Of a stretch of DNA of 64,000 bases, positions 17,538 through 26,010 are shown in pieces. Location: contig CANQWS010000001.1 of the NCBI GenBank assembly GCA_947627615.1, forward strand, positions 104,003-168,002, written 5' to 3'. How positions within the stretch are numbered: the stretch's first letter is position 1; each line of letters opens with the position of its first letter. A model generated the notes under the pieces. The model saw nothing but the letters and a program-made list of their open reading frames with translations. It had not been told where the DNA came from and did not search any database. Source of the DNA: an uncultured Muribaculaceae bacterium (GTDB taxonomy: Bacteria > Bacteroidota > Bacteroidia > Bacteroidales > Muribaculaceae). The position numbers were made by a program, and so were the translations under genes.

Positions 17538-17897
17538 TTAGTTCTTGTTGGGCATGCGACGCTCTTTGATACGGGCTTTCTTGCCGGTGAGGCCACGGAG
17601 ATAGTAAAGTTTTGCACGGCGCACTTTACCGTACTTGTTCACTGTGATAGAGTCGATGAACGGAGATTCGATGGGGAAAATACGCTCTACACCGATGTTG
17701 TCGCTCATCTTGCGCACGGTGAAACGCTTCTTGTTTCCTTCGCCTGATATACGGATAACCACACCGCGATACTGCTGGATACGTTCCTTGTTACCCTCTT
17801 TGATGCGATAGGCCACGGTGATGGTGTCACCGGGTGTGAAATCAATCTGATTGTTGCCTGCGGGAAATGCTTCTTCGGCAATTTTGATTAAATCCAT
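17538..17897 (-). CDS. rplS: 50S ribosomal protein L19
   Basis: 119 residues, usual length. L19 signatures: [40 protein letters not shown] and the C-terminal [20 protein letters not shown] with the basic tail that contacts rRNA. L19 lies at the interface of the 30S and 50S subunits. It is transcribed alone from a near-perfect promoter (17980-18010) with a leader of about 77 nt and stops at a strong terminator. The leader holds a short GCAGG/CCTGC hairpin that might serve autoregulation, though this is only a possibility. Confidence 0.98.
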   Translation of the reverse strand: MDLIKIAEEAFPAGNNQIDFTPGDTITVAYRIKEGNKERIQQYRGVVIRISGEGNKKRFTVRKMSDNIGVERIFPIESPFIDSITVNKYGKVRRAKLYYLRGLTGKKARIKERRMPNKN

Positions 17898-17979
17898 TTT
17901 CTTCTTTTTCGATTAAATGTTAACACTACTCGCAATATTCGCAGGCCACATATCCTGCCAGAGATTACGAATTCGGCCG

Positions 17980-18010
17980 CAAAGATACTATTTTTATTTA
18001 AGAAATCAAA
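17980..18010 (-). promoter_or_regulatory. Promoter of rplS
   Basis: Minus strand: TTTG at 18010-18007, exactly 19-nt spacer, TATCTTTG at 17987-17980. Both elements are perfect matches to the Bacteroidetes housekeeping consensus. Confidence 0.75.
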
Positions 18011-18131
18011 GCATTCGCCTGAATATTTGGCAATTTCGCCCGCGCCTCTATCCCCGATTACCAATCGACCACACAATAGCCAACCCACTTTCATGATTAT
18101 TCTTACTGTCTGCAAGTGATGCTTTCGCGGA

Positions 18132-18162
18132 CAAATGTAGTCAAATAATTTCCGGAAAGCAA
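18132..18162 (-). promoter_or_regulatory. Possible distal promoter upstream of rplS
   Basis: Minus strand: TTG at 18162-18160, 20-nt spacer, TACATTTG at 18139-18132. It would read through the proximal rplS promoter. The 351-nt gap 17898-18248 otherwise holds only the rplS leader and the queA promoter. Confidence 0.35.
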
Positions 18163-18214
18163 GTGCAAGGACTGAAAAATGGCAGTGCCACCCTGATTTG
18201 TGCGCCCTTTTTAG

Positions 18215-18222
18215 TAATTTTG
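18215..18222 (+). promoter_or_regulatory. Candidate -7 element of the queA promoter
   Basis: TAATTTTG, a perfect TAnnTTTG, 27 nt before ATG 18249. A TTTG at 18197-18200 is too close (14 nt) to be the -33 element. Confidence 0.4.
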
Positions 18223-18248
18223 CAGAAATATTTGATGAACGAAATCTG

Positions 18249-19451
18249 ATGAACGTTACCGATATAAAAATCGAGGACTACAACTATCCTCTGCCTGAAT
18301 CAAGAATCGCTTCCCATCCTCTCGAAAAACGTGACAGTTGCAAGCTCCTGATGCGCGAACCCGACGGCCGGCTCTCGGAGCATGTCTTTGCAGAACTTCC
18401 TGAGCTCTTGCCTGCTGACTCCGTGCTCGTATATAATAATACGCGTGTGATCAATGCCCGTCTGCGTTTCCGTAAGCCGGGCGGCGCCCGCATAGAGGTG
18501 TTCTGTCTCGAACCGGTGTCGCCCAAGGATTACCAGCAGTCATTTTCGGCCCAGGGACGATGCTCGTGGAGCTGTTTCGTGGGAAATTCCAAACGATGGA
18601 AGGAGGGCCCTCTGACAATGGAGCTGGCGGTGGGCGGCAAGCCGGTCATGCTTTCGGCCACGCGCCTGAGCAAGGCCGACAGCGGTTCCGTGGTGGAGTT
18701 TTCATGGGAGCCGGATGTTGTCACCTTTTCCCAGATCATAGAGGCGGCGGGCGAGATTCCCATTCCGCCATACCTGAACCGGGCCACGGAGCAGACTGAC
18801 AGCCGTGACTATCAGACGGTCTACTCGCGCATAGAGGGTTCGGTGGCGGCGCCTACCGCCGGCTTGCATTTCACGCCCGAGGTGCTTTCGGCCATAGATT
18901 CCCGCGGAATCCGGCGCCGGGAACTGACGCTCCATGTTGGGGCCGGAACGTTCCAGCCGGTAAAATCGGCCACTATAGGAGAGCACGGCATGCACAGCGA
19001 GTTCATTTCCGTTGACCGTGACCTGATCGACGAACTTTCACGCTGCGACCGCCGTGTGATAGCCGTAGGCACCACTTCGGTCCGCACTCTTGAGAGTCTG
19101 TATCATCTCGGGTGCATGGTGGCCGAGGGGAAAGAGCCTGACGAGGTGCCGCAGTGGTATCCCTACGAGTCCGGCATGCGTATCCCGGTATCGGAATCTT
19201 TGAGCCGTCTGCGTGACTGGCTCGACAGCCGCGGAATGACGCGCCTTCATGCCTCCACGCGCATAATCATAGCTCCCGGATATGACTACAGGGTGGTCCG
19301 CGGCATGGTGACCAATTTCCATCAGCCGCAATCGACGCTTCTGCTGCTTGTGTCGGCTTTTACCGGCGGTGACTGGCGGCGCATGTATGACTACGCGCTT
19401 GCCAACGGCTTCCGTTTTCTCAGTTACGGCGATGCTCAGCTGCTGTTGTGA
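18249..19451 (+). CDS. queA: S-adenosylmethionine:tRNA ribosyltransferase-isomerase
   Basis: 400 residues from ATG 18249. An earlier in-frame start would precede the -7 promoter element, and this one gives the classic N-terminus MNVTDIKIEDYNYPLPESRI. Other family motifs: AGEIPIPPYLNR, GSVAAPTAGLHFT, LTLHVGAGTFQPVKS, TTSVRTLES and TNFHQPQSTLLLL. It adds the ribosyl part of SAM to preQ1 in tRNA to make epoxyqueuosine. It is monocistronic, and an inverted repeat starts at its stop codon (19448-19474). Confidence 0.97.
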   Translation: MNVTDIKIEDYNYPLPESRIASHPLEKRDSCKLLMREPDGRLSEHVFAELPELLPADSVLVYNNTRVINARLRFRKPGGARIEVFCLEPVSPKDYQQSFSAQGRCSWSCFVGNSKRWKEGPLTMELAVGGKPVMLSATRLSKADSGSVVEFSWEPDVVTFSQIIEAAGEIPIPPYLNRATEQTDSRDYQTVYSRIEGSVAAPTAGLHFTPEVLSAIDSRGIRRRELTLHVGAGTFQPVKSATIGEHGMHSEFISVDRDLIDELSRCDRRVIAVGTTSVRTLESLYHLGCMVAEGKEPDEVPQWYPYESGMRIPVSESLSRLRDWLDSRGMTRLHASTRIIIAPGYDYRVVRGMVTNFHQPQSTLLLLVSAFTGGDWRRMYDYALANGFRFLSYGDAQLLL

Positions 19452-19474
19452 AACATTGTCGCAAAATGTTCCAC
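19448..19474. repeat. Inverted repeat after queA with parS-like halves in everted order
   Basis: Arms GTGAAACATT (19448-19457) and AATGTTCCAC (19465-19474), one mismatch, 7-nt centre. GTGAAACA and TGTTCCAC are the two halves of a parS-type site but in reversed order. The repeat overlaps the queA stop and lies 120 nt before parA. It could be a terminator stem or a ParB-related site. Confidence 0.4.
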
Positions 19475-19533
19475 GAGTTATTGACATTATGCCCCATTTA
19501 TGAACATTTAACGCGGTTTTGCCCATCCGGAAC

Positions 19534-19564
19534 TTTGGCATTATATTGAAAATTCATTACTTTG
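19534..19564 (+). promoter_or_regulatory. Promoter of parAB
   Basis: TTTG at 19534-19537, exactly 19-nt spacer, TTACTTTG at 19557-19564 (one mismatch from TAnnTTTG). Predicted start near 19570, leader of about 26 nt. Confidence 0.65.
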
Positions 19565-19595
19565 CACTTGAATATAACCGTATTTAATCCTTACT

Positions 19596-20384
19596 ATGGG
19601 TAAAATCATAGCTATCGCAAACCAAAAAGGCGGTGTAGGAAAAACCACCACCACCATAAATCTCGGTGCCTCTCTGGCTTCCGAAGGTAAGAAAGTGCTT
19701 ATCATTGATGCCGACCCTCAGGCCAACGCCACTTCAGGCTACGGCATCAAGCCTGACGATATGTCCTCATCCATCTACGAATGTCTTGTCGACGACTATC
19801 CTCTCGCCGGCTCGCAGGTGGCCACTTGCATGAAAGGACTCGACCTGATAGGGTCGCGCATAGACCTCGCGGGCGCCGAACTCGAACTCATCAACCGCCC
19901 GGCAAGAGAGAAAGTGATGTCACGCGCTCTCGAAAGTGTCCGCGACCAATATGACTACATACTGATTGACTGTTCTCCCTCGCTCGGCCTCATAACTGTC
20001 AATGCCCTGACGGCTGCAGACTCGGTGATCATCCCGGTGCAGGCCGAATATTTCGCGCTCGAAGGCATCACCAAACTCATCAACACCATCCGTATCATAA
20101 AGCCGAAGCTGAACCCCGGTCTGGAGATCGAAGGCTTCCTGCTGACCATGTACGACGCCCGTCTGCGTCTGGCCAATCAGATCTATGAAGAGCTGAAAAG
20201 CCACTTCGGCGACATGGTGTTCACCACCGTTATTCCGCGCAACATCCGCCTGTCCGAAGCGCCGTCGCACGGATTGCCCGCGCTGCTCTACGACCCCGAG
20301 AGCCGCGGAGCCACATCGCACACGGCTCTGGCACGTGAAATAATAGCCAAACACCGCAAGGCCGCGCGCCGCCAGCGTGTGTGA
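19596..20384 (+). CDS. parA: Chromosome-partitioning ATPase ParA (Soj)
   Basis: 262 residues. The deviant Walker A motif QKGGVGKTTT is at residues 10-19, DADPQANATSGYG follows, and the Walker B-like region is YDYILIDCSPSLGLIT. This is the short chromosomal form without an N-terminal HTH domain. ParA dimers bind DNA non-specifically and move ParB-parS complexes during chromosome segregation. The start MGKIIAIANQ is standard. It has its own promoter and is followed after 55 nt by parB. Confidence 0.97.
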   Translation: MGKIIAIANQKGGVGKTTTTINLGASLASEGKKVLIIDADPQANATSGYGIKPDDMSSSIYECLVDDYPLAGSQVATCMKGLDLIGSRIDLAGAELELINRPAREKVMSRALESVRDQYDYILIDCSPSLGLITVNALTAADSVIIPVQAEYFALEGITKLINTIRIIKPKLNPGLEIEGFLLTMYDARLRLANQIYEELKSHFGDMVFTTVIPRNIRLSEAPSHGLPALLYDPESRGATSHTALAREIIAKHRKAARRQRV

Positions 20385-20439
20385 ATCCTTTTGAGAACGA
20401 AACAGTCACTTCACCACCATCAATCCCATCATCTGACAA

Positions 20440-21327
20440 ATGGCAGCACCACGACGCAACGCTTTAGGACGCGGACTTGACTCGCTTATTTCCATGGACG
20501 ACGTTCCCGCACGGGGCTCATCGGCCATCAACGAGATACCTCTTTCACAGATCACGGCCAACCCCGACCAGCCCCGCACGAGCTTCGACGAGGACGCTCT
20601 GGACGAACTGGCCGCTTCAATCCGCGAACTCGGAATCATACAGCCTCTCTCGCTGCGTAAGGTAGGCCCCGACGCCTACCAGATAATAGCCGGCGAACGG
20701 CGTTACCGCGCCGCGTCGAGGGCAGGGTTGCAGACGGTTCCGGCCTACATACGCACGGCCAACGAGGCAGAACTCACGGAGATGGCCCTCATAGAGAACA
20801 TACAGCGCGAGGACCTCAACGCCATAGAAATAGCCCTGACGTTCAAGAAACTCATCGACCAGTATCAGCTGACTCAGGAGCGTCTCAGCGAGAGAATAGG
20901 TAAGAAACGCGCCACCATAGCCAATTTCCTGCGCCTGCTCCGGCTGCCGGCCGAGGTCCAGCTCGGCCTCAGGGACAAACTCGTGGACATGGGACATGCG
21001 CGTGCCCTTCTGTCAATCGACGATCCCACCGTGCAGCTCCGCATCTACAACAAGATTGTCAAGGAGGGCCTTTCGGTGCGCAGGGTCGAAGAACTCGCCA
21101 AGTCCTACCGCGAGGACAGCGCCCGGTCACGTGACAGCGGACCGAAATCACGGCAGGGGAGTGAGTTCGACATTCTCGGAGAGCATCTTTCGCAGCGTTT
21201 CTCCACTCCCGTAACCTTCGCCTGCAACAAGTCCGGCAAAGGAAAAATCACATTTTCGTTTCAGAACGAGAGTGAACTTGAAAGATTAATTACTATCTTT
21301 GACAATCTAAAGCCTCACGATAACTGA
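20440..21327 (+). CDS. parB: Chromosome-partitioning protein ParB (CTPase, Spo0J family)
   Basis: 295 residues. N-terminal RNALGRGLDSLI region (ParA contact). The ParB/Srx nuclease-like domain contains IIAGERRYRAA and ALIENIQREDLNA, which in this family form the CTP-binding and clamp-closing site. A helix-turn-helix (TQERLSERIGKKRATIANFL) reads parS, and the C-terminal dimerisation region ends in a helix (SELERLITIFDNL). It forms an operon with parA. A terminator-like hairpin follows at 21334. No perfect parS site is visible in this window. Confidence 0.97.
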   Translation: MAAPRRNALGRGLDSLISMDDVPARGSSAINEIPLSQITANPDQPRTSFDEDALDELAASIRELGIIQPLSLRKVGPDAYQIIAGERRYRAASRAGLQTVPAYIRTANEAELTEMALIENIQREDLNAIEIALTFKKLIDQYQLTQERLSERIGKKRATIANFLRLLRLPAEVQLGLRDKLVDMGHARALLSIDDPTVQLRIYNKIVKEGLSVRRVEELAKSYREDSARSRDSGPKSRQGSEFDILGEHLSQRFSTPVTFACNKSGKGKITFSFQNESELERLITIFDNLKPHDN

Positions 21328-21333
21328 ATGGCT

Positions 21334-21367
21334 TCGCGCTGAATTTATGTTCGGCGCGAGTTAATTT
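21334..21367 (+). terminator. Terminator-like hairpin after parB
   Basis: 9-bp stem with one wobble (21335-21343 with 21350-21358), 6-nt loop, and TTAATTTG tail, just past the parB stop. Confidence 0.5.
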
Positions 21368-21405
21368 GTTGAACGTGTGGCGTTTGTAAACATATTTTCG
21401 TATCA

Positions 21406-22257
21406 GTGCAACGTAGTTTGAAAAAATCCGGCCGCTCTATGATTCTGACCTGCAGCATGCTTCTGGCAGTGCTGTTGAGTCCGTTTAACATTTTTTCAGC
21501 AAATTTTACGATGCCTGATTCACCGGACGAAATGCCGGTCAGAGCACCCGGACGCCGGCCGCTCCCCGTGCTGCCTGACACCATTCCTCTCGGCAACGAG
21601 CCGGCAAGAATTCCGTCGGCCGTGGAGGACGAGTATTTCACCGTCAACGGCGATTCGCTCACGTTTACTCCCGTCGATACCGTGGCCATTGTCAATTCCG
21701 GCAACATGAAGCTATTTTCGGACAGCACGCTGACCAATTCGCCCAACCCCAACGCTACGAAAATATTCACCCCCGATCCCATAAGGGCCGTGTGGCTCTC
21801 GGCGCTCTGTCCCGGTCTGGGCCAGATCTATAACCGCCGTTACTGGAAACTGCCCATAGTGGTGGGCGGCTTTATGGGACTTGGCTACGGTACGTCGTGG
21901 AACAACGGAATGCTCCGCGATTATACCCGTGCCTACAATGATTTTATGGACAATGACCCGTCCACCAATTCCTACATGGACTTCTTCCCGCCCAACACCA
22001 CGGAGGAAAGTCTGAACAAGTCATGGCTCGAACGGACTCTCAAGAACCGCAAGGACTATTACCGCCGCAACCGTGACCTGTGCATTATATGTATGGTGGG
22101 CGTGTATCTTGTGGCGATGGTCGATGCCTACGTCGACGCATCGCTTTCCAATTTTGACATTTCCCCTGATCTTTCCATGCAGGTTGCGCCAGCTCTCATT
22201 CAGGATTCCAACAGCCGGTTGCCGGCCCTGGGATTCCAGATGGCGTTCAACTTTTAA
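21406..22257 (+). CDS. DUF5683-domain membrane protein
   Basis: 283 residues if the GTG at 21406 is used. ATG 21439 is an alternative that shortens the basic n-region of the signal segment. An N-terminal signal-like hydrophobic stretch (MILTCSMLLAVLLSPFNIFS) is followed by a Pro-rich linker to about residue 120. Then comes the conserved Bacteroidetes domain: AVWLSALCPGLGQIYNRRYWKLP, a glycine-rich hydrophobic segment, a charged loop, and a second membrane helix (LCIICMVGVYLVAMVDAYVD). The GLGQIYN motif is also seen in TM2-like proteins. Function unknown. It sits between parB and a transglycosylase gene 9 nt downstream, so a cell-envelope role tied to division or wall synthesis is a guess. Confidence 0.8.
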   Translation: MQRSLKKSGRSMILTCSMLLAVLLSPFNIFSANFTMPDSPDEMPVRAPGRRPLPVLPDTIPLGNEPARIPSAVEDEYFTVNGDSLTFTPVDTVAIVNSGNMKLFSDSTLTNSPNPNATKIFTPDPIRAVWLSALCPGLGQIYNRRYWKLPIVVGGFMGLGYGTSWNNGMLRDYTRAYNDFMDNDPSTNSYMDFFPPNTTEESLNKSWLERTLKNRKDYYRRNRDLCIICMVGVYLVAMVDAYVDASLSNFDISPDLSMQVAPALIQDSNSRLPALGFQMAFNF

Positions 22258-22266
22258 TTTATAAAC

Positions 22267-24111
22267 ATGAGCAACAAGACCATGAGACATTTTATTACAT
22301 CTGCTCTTCTTGCATTCCCCGCTCTGATGATGCTGGCGGCTCCCGCGCCCGTGCCATCGGTGCTTGACATAAAACATTCGCTCAGGGACGACAATGTGCG
22401 TCCGCCCGAAAGTTTCGAGACTCAGGCACGTGTGCTGGAAGAGAATTTCTTCCTCCGCAATTATACCGATGCGAGACCGAACACCAAAGATTACAAGCTG
22501 GGCAATGACGAGGAATATACCCGCAAGCTCGCGGCCCTGAATTCCGGAATCGAACTCCCGTACAACCCGGTGGTAGGCCGGCTTATCGACATGTATCTCG
22601 GCAAACGCCGTAATCTCGTGTCGAACATGCTTGCACTGCATGACTACTACGGCAGCATATTCGTGGAGGAACTGGAAAAAGAGGGCCTTCCGCTTGAACT
22701 CCAGTATCTCCCGGTGATTGAAAGTGCCATAAACCCCAATGCCGTCTCAAGGGCCGGCGCCACCGGTCTGTGGCAGATAATGCCGGCTACGGCCAAGGGC
22801 CTCGGCATAGAAGTCAGCTCGCTCGTCGACGAGCGCAGGGATCCGCGCGAGGCTTCGAGGGCCGCGGTGCGTTATCTCAAGCAGCTATATAACATCTACG
22901 GAGACTGGTCGCTCGCCATTGCGGCCTACAACTGCGGCCCCGGCAATGTCAACAAGGCCCGTCGCAGAGCCGGCGAAGCCAACTCTGATTTCTGGGAAAT
23001 CTACAGCTATCTTCTCCCGGAAACCCGCGGTTACGTGCCGGCTTTCATCGCGGCCAACTTTGTGATGAACTATCATGATGACTACGGCATACATCGCCCC
23101 GTGGTGAAACGTCCGCTCATAACTGACACCGTCGAGGTGCGCGAGCGGGTTCATTTCAATCAGATAGCCAATGTGCTCAACATTCCTGTCGATGAGATCC
23201 GGATGCTCAATCCGCAGTATCGCCGTGATGTGATTCCGGGAAGCCCCACGCATCCCTATCTGCTGACTCTTCCGTCGCAGCAGGTGTTGAGCTACATTTC
23301 GAGCCGCGATGACATTCTGGCTTACGAAGCCGAGAAATACACTCCGCGTACCACCGTTGACATAGGTGCTGACCGCCGGAAGAAGGAGGAAGAGGAACAG
23401 CAGCAGCCCGAGCTGGCTGAGGCCGAAATCGCAACCGCTGCCGAACGGCCGGCCGTTGAGCCTGTGAACGTTGATGAGGTTGAGCGCAAGATTCATGTGG
23501 TGGGCCGTGGCGAGGACCTCGGATCCATAGCCAAGCAGTATGGCGTGAGCGCTACCGATATAAAGCACTGGAACAATCTTCGCCGAGGCAAGGTGCGTGA
23601 AGGCGACAAACTGACCATTGAGCAGCGTCACCGCAACACCGTGGCTGTCAGCACCCGCTCGCAGCGTTCGGCCAAAGATGCCGCCGGCAACTCCGACAAT
23701 GTAAGAGCCACTTCAAACAAGACCGTGGACTATTCCGCCGCCTCGTCACGCAAATCCACTGCAACCACAACTCCTGCCAAGAAGACCTACGATGTGCCGC
23801 AGCGCAATTCCGAGAAATATAAGTCAAAGAAGAGCCGCAGCGAACGGACTGCGTCCAGAAAACAGAAAGAAAAGCAGCAGGTCCACGTAGTCAAGAGCGG
23901 CGAGAGCCTTGAAAAGATAGCCAAGCGCACGGGCACAACTGTCGACGCTCTGCGTAAGGCCAACGGAATGAAGAAAAACGAAACCATGCTTCAGCCCGGC
24001 CAGAAACTTAAGGTACCCGGCAAATCGGCGGTCAAGTCATCCGGTAAGTCAAAGAAAGGCAAATCCTCAGCCTCAAAAAGCAAGACATCCAAGAAGAAAA
24101 GAAGACGCTGA
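22267..24111 (+). CDS. Membrane-bound lytic murein transglycosylase D-like, with LysM domains
   Basis: 614 residues. A signal peptide (FITSALLAFPALMMLAAPAP) precedes the SLT/MltD catalytic domain at about residues 120-260. Its catalytic glutamate lies in LPVIESAINPNAVS, followed by GATGLWQIMPATAKGLG and AIAAYNCGPGNVNKA. Two LysM peptidoglycan-binding repeats occur, near residues 411-455 (IHVVGRGEDLGSIAKQYGVS) and 538-582 (VHVVKSGESLEKIAKRTGTT). They are separated by a Ser/Thr/Lys-rich linker, and the C-terminus is a very basic tail. It cuts peptidoglycan glycan strands in the periplasm with 1,6-anhydro ends. It is coupled to the DUF5683 gene by a 9-nt gap. Confidence 0.94.
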   Translation: MSNKTMRHFITSALLAFPALMMLAAPAPVPSVLDIKHSLRDDNVRPPESFETQARVLEENFFLRNYTDARPNTKDYKLGNDEEYTRKLAALNSGIELPYNPVVGRLIDMYLGKRRNLVSNMLALHDYYGSIFVEELEKEGLPLELQYLPVIESAINPNAVSRAGATGLWQIMPATAKGLGIEVSSLVDERRDPREASRAAVRYLKQLYNIYGDWSLAIAAYNCGPGNVNKARRRAGEANSDFWEIYSYLLPETRGYVPAFIAANFVMNYHDDYGIHRPVVKRPLITDTVEVRERVHFNQIANVLNIPVDEIRMLNPQYRRDVIPGSPTHPYLLTLPSQQVLSYISSRDDILAYEAEKYTPRTTVDIGADRRKKEEEEQQQPELAEAEIATAAERPAVEPVNVDEVERKIHVVGRGEDLGSIAKQYGVSATDIKHWNNLRRGKVREGDKLTIEQRHRNTVAVSTRSQRSAKDAAGNSDNVRATSNKTVDYSAASSRKSTATTTPAKKTYDVPQRNSEKYKSKKSRSERTASRKQKEKQQVHVVKSGESLEKIAKRTGTTVDALRKANGMKKNETMLQPGQKLKVPGKSAVKSSGKSKKGKSSASKSKTSKKKRRR

Positions 24112-24134
24112 AACAATCCGTCAGTCCATTATAA

Positions 24135-24168
24135 CCGCGCCCTTGTCCCGTCCCGGACAGGGGCGCGG
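24135..24168 (+). terminator. Terminator-like hairpin after the LysM transglycosylase
   Basis: 14-bp GC-rich stem (24135-24148 with 24155-24168, one wobble), 6-nt loop, 23 nt past the stop; no T run. Confidence 0.45.
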
Positions 24169-24289
24169 TCGGTTGTGGGGCACCCCTTATGCCGTGGTTG
24201 GAGAGCCTAATTGTCATAATGTAAGCAAGGTGCTGGATTTTAACTAAAATTAAACATGCATTTTAGGGTAAATCTCAGGTTTTATTCAT

Positions 24290-24297
24290 TATATTTG
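24290..24297 (+). promoter_or_regulatory. Candidate -7 element of the gdhA promoter
   Basis: TATATTTG, perfect TAnnTTTG, 57 nt before the gdhA start. The -33 region (TTTTAGG near 24261) is weak. Confidence 0.45.
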
Positions 24298-24353
24298 CAG
24301 AAAATCTAATAATGACCATAGAAACATATAAAAACTTATCATAATTAAATATT

Positions 24354-25691
24354 ATGGATATTAATAAAATCATGTCAGCTCTCGAGATGAAGCATCCGGG
24401 AGAAAAAGAGTATCTGCAAGCAGTCAGAGAAGTACTGATAAGTGTGGAGGACGTCTATAACCAGCATCCTGAATTTGAGAAAGCCCGCATCGTGGAGCGT
24501 ATGGTCGAGCCGGACAGAATTTTCACCTTCCGCGTGACCTGGACCGACGACAAGGGTGACGTGCAGACCAACATTGGCTATCGCGTACAGTTCAACAATG
24601 CCATTGGCCCGTACAAAGGCGGTATCCGTTTCCATGCTTCGGTCAACCTCTCTATACTCAAATTCCTCGGCTTCGAGCAGACATTCAAAAACGCTCTTAC
24701 AACCCTGCCCATGGGTGGCGGAAAAGGCGGTTCCGACTTCTCGCCCCGCGGCAAGAGCGATGCCGAAATCATGCGTTTCTGTCAGGCATTCATGCTTGAG
24801 CTCTGGAAGAACATAGGCATTGACCGTGACGTACCTGCCGGAGATATAGGCGTGGGCGGACGCGAGGTCGGATACATGTACGGCATGTACAAGAAACTCC
24901 GTAACGAGTGTGACGGTTCCATGACCGGCAAGGCTCTTGAATTCGGCGGTTCACGTATCCGTCCCGAGGCAACCGGTTTCGGTGCCCTCTACTTTGTCCA
25001 GAGCATGCTTGCCGCCAAGGGCGATGACATAAAAGGCAAGACCGTTGCCATCTCCGGTTTCGGTAACGTTGCATGGGGCGCAGCCCTCAAGGCAACCGAA
25101 CTCGGAGCCAAGGTTGTTACCATTTCCGGCCCTGACGGCTACGTTTATGATCCCGAAGGAATAGCCGGCGAGAAGATAAGCCACATGCTTTATCTCCGCT
25201 CCACTGGCGACGATATAGTGGCTCCTTACGTAGAGCAGTTCCCCGAAGCCACATTCTTCCCCGGCAGAAAACCGTGGGAGCAGAAAGTGGACATCGCTCT
25301 GCCGTGCGCCACACAGAACGAGCTCAACGGCGATGATGCCCGCATGCTTGTTGACAACGGCGTGAAGATGGTGGCCGAGGTTTCAAACATGGGATGTACG
25401 CCCGAAGCTATCGACACATTCATCAATGCCAGAATAACCTACGCTCCCGGAAAGGCCGTGAATGCCGGCGGTGTTGCCACATCCGGTCTGGAAATGAGCC
25501 AGAACGCAATGCACCTGCAGTGGTCATCGGAAGAAGTTGACCAGAAACTCCACGGAATCATGCGTGAAATCCACGAGCAGTGCATCAAGTACGGCACCGA
25601 ACCTGACGGCTATATCAACTACATGAAGGGCGCCAATATCGCCGGCTTCATGAAAGTTGCCAACGCCATGATGGGACAGGGTGTGATCTGA
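24354..25691 (+). CDS. gdhA: NAD(P)-dependent glutamate dehydrogenase
   Basis: 445 residues, the size of the hexameric bacterial (class I) enzyme. The catalytic lysine region is visible in PYKGGIRFHASV and LPMGGGKGGSDFSP, the nucleotide-binding start in KTVAISGFGNVAWGAA, and the C-terminal GGVATSGLEMSQN. It reductively aminates 2-oxoglutarate with ammonia, the main nitrogen-entry route in gut Bacteroidales at high ammonia. Coenzyme choice cannot be fixed by eye, though the family branch is mostly NADPH-using. It is monocistronic, between a -7 element and a very strong terminator. Confidence 0.96.
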   Translation: MDINKIMSALEMKHPGEKEYLQAVREVLISVEDVYNQHPEFEKARIVERMVEPDRIFTFRVTWTDDKGDVQTNIGYRVQFNNAIGPYKGGIRFHASVNLSILKFLGFEQTFKNALTTLPMGGGKGGSDFSPRGKSDAEIMRFCQAFMLELWKNIGIDRDVPAGDIGVGGREVGYMYGMYKKLRNECDGSMTGKALEFGGSRIRPEATGFGALYFVQSMLAAKGDDIKGKTVAISGFGNVAWGAALKATELGAKVVTISGPDGYVYDPEGIAGEKISHMLYLRSTGDDIVAPYVEQFPEATFFPGRKPWEQKVDIALPCATQNELNGDDARMLVDNGVKMVAEVSNMGCTPEAIDTFINARITYAPGKAVNAGGVATSGLEMSQNAMHLQWSSEEVDQKLHGIMREIHEQCIKYGTEPDGYINYMKGANIAGFMKVANAMMGQGVI

Positions 25692-25712
25692 TAACGAGTA
25701 TCTGTCTGACAT

Positions 25713-25749
25713 AAAGGCGGCCCGGAACAGAATCCCGGACCGCCTTTTT
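25713..25749 (+). terminator. Rho-independent terminator of gdhA
   Basis: 13-bp GC-rich stem with one mismatch (25713-25725 with about 25735-25747) running into T5, 21 nt past the stop. Confidence 0.9.
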
Positions 25750-25947
25750 AACACGCATCCTCCGGAATCGTAATGTTTTACCTTAAAACAGGACTCCATG
25801 ACATCCTGACTGACTCCCTGACCGGACGAACTGCGATAAAAAATGACCGAATCCATTGATATTGTGTCGGGATTGTGTAAATTTGCATGATAAACAATGA
25901 AGTGATTCAAGCTGTCTGAATGACATGTCGGCGGTTTCCTTCACTTC

Positions 25948-25987
25948 CGGTTTTGACACATTGAAATAAGTTTAAATCACTTCAATA
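25948..25987. promoter_or_regulatory. Dispersed inverted-repeat element, copy 2, upstream of pta
   Basis: Inverted repeat ATTGAAAT (25960-25967) / ACTTCAAT (25979-25986), one mismatch, with conserved centre AAGTTTAAATC and flanking GGTTTT. It is nearly identical to 3221-3261. It ends 24 nt before the pta start codon, so it would overlap or abut the promoter, the expected place for an operator. Confidence 0.6.
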
Positions 25988-26010
25988 ACTGATTAAGTCA
26001 TATCATAACC

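Noticed and set aside
17888..18115. A 75-codon minus-strand frame overlapping the rplS start
   Set aside because: It contains the near-perfect rplS promoter and leader, so it is more likely non-coding; its residues resemble no family.
19448..19474. Canonical parS site
   Set aside because: The two half-sites are in everted order and separated; it is listed only as a candidate inverted repeat.
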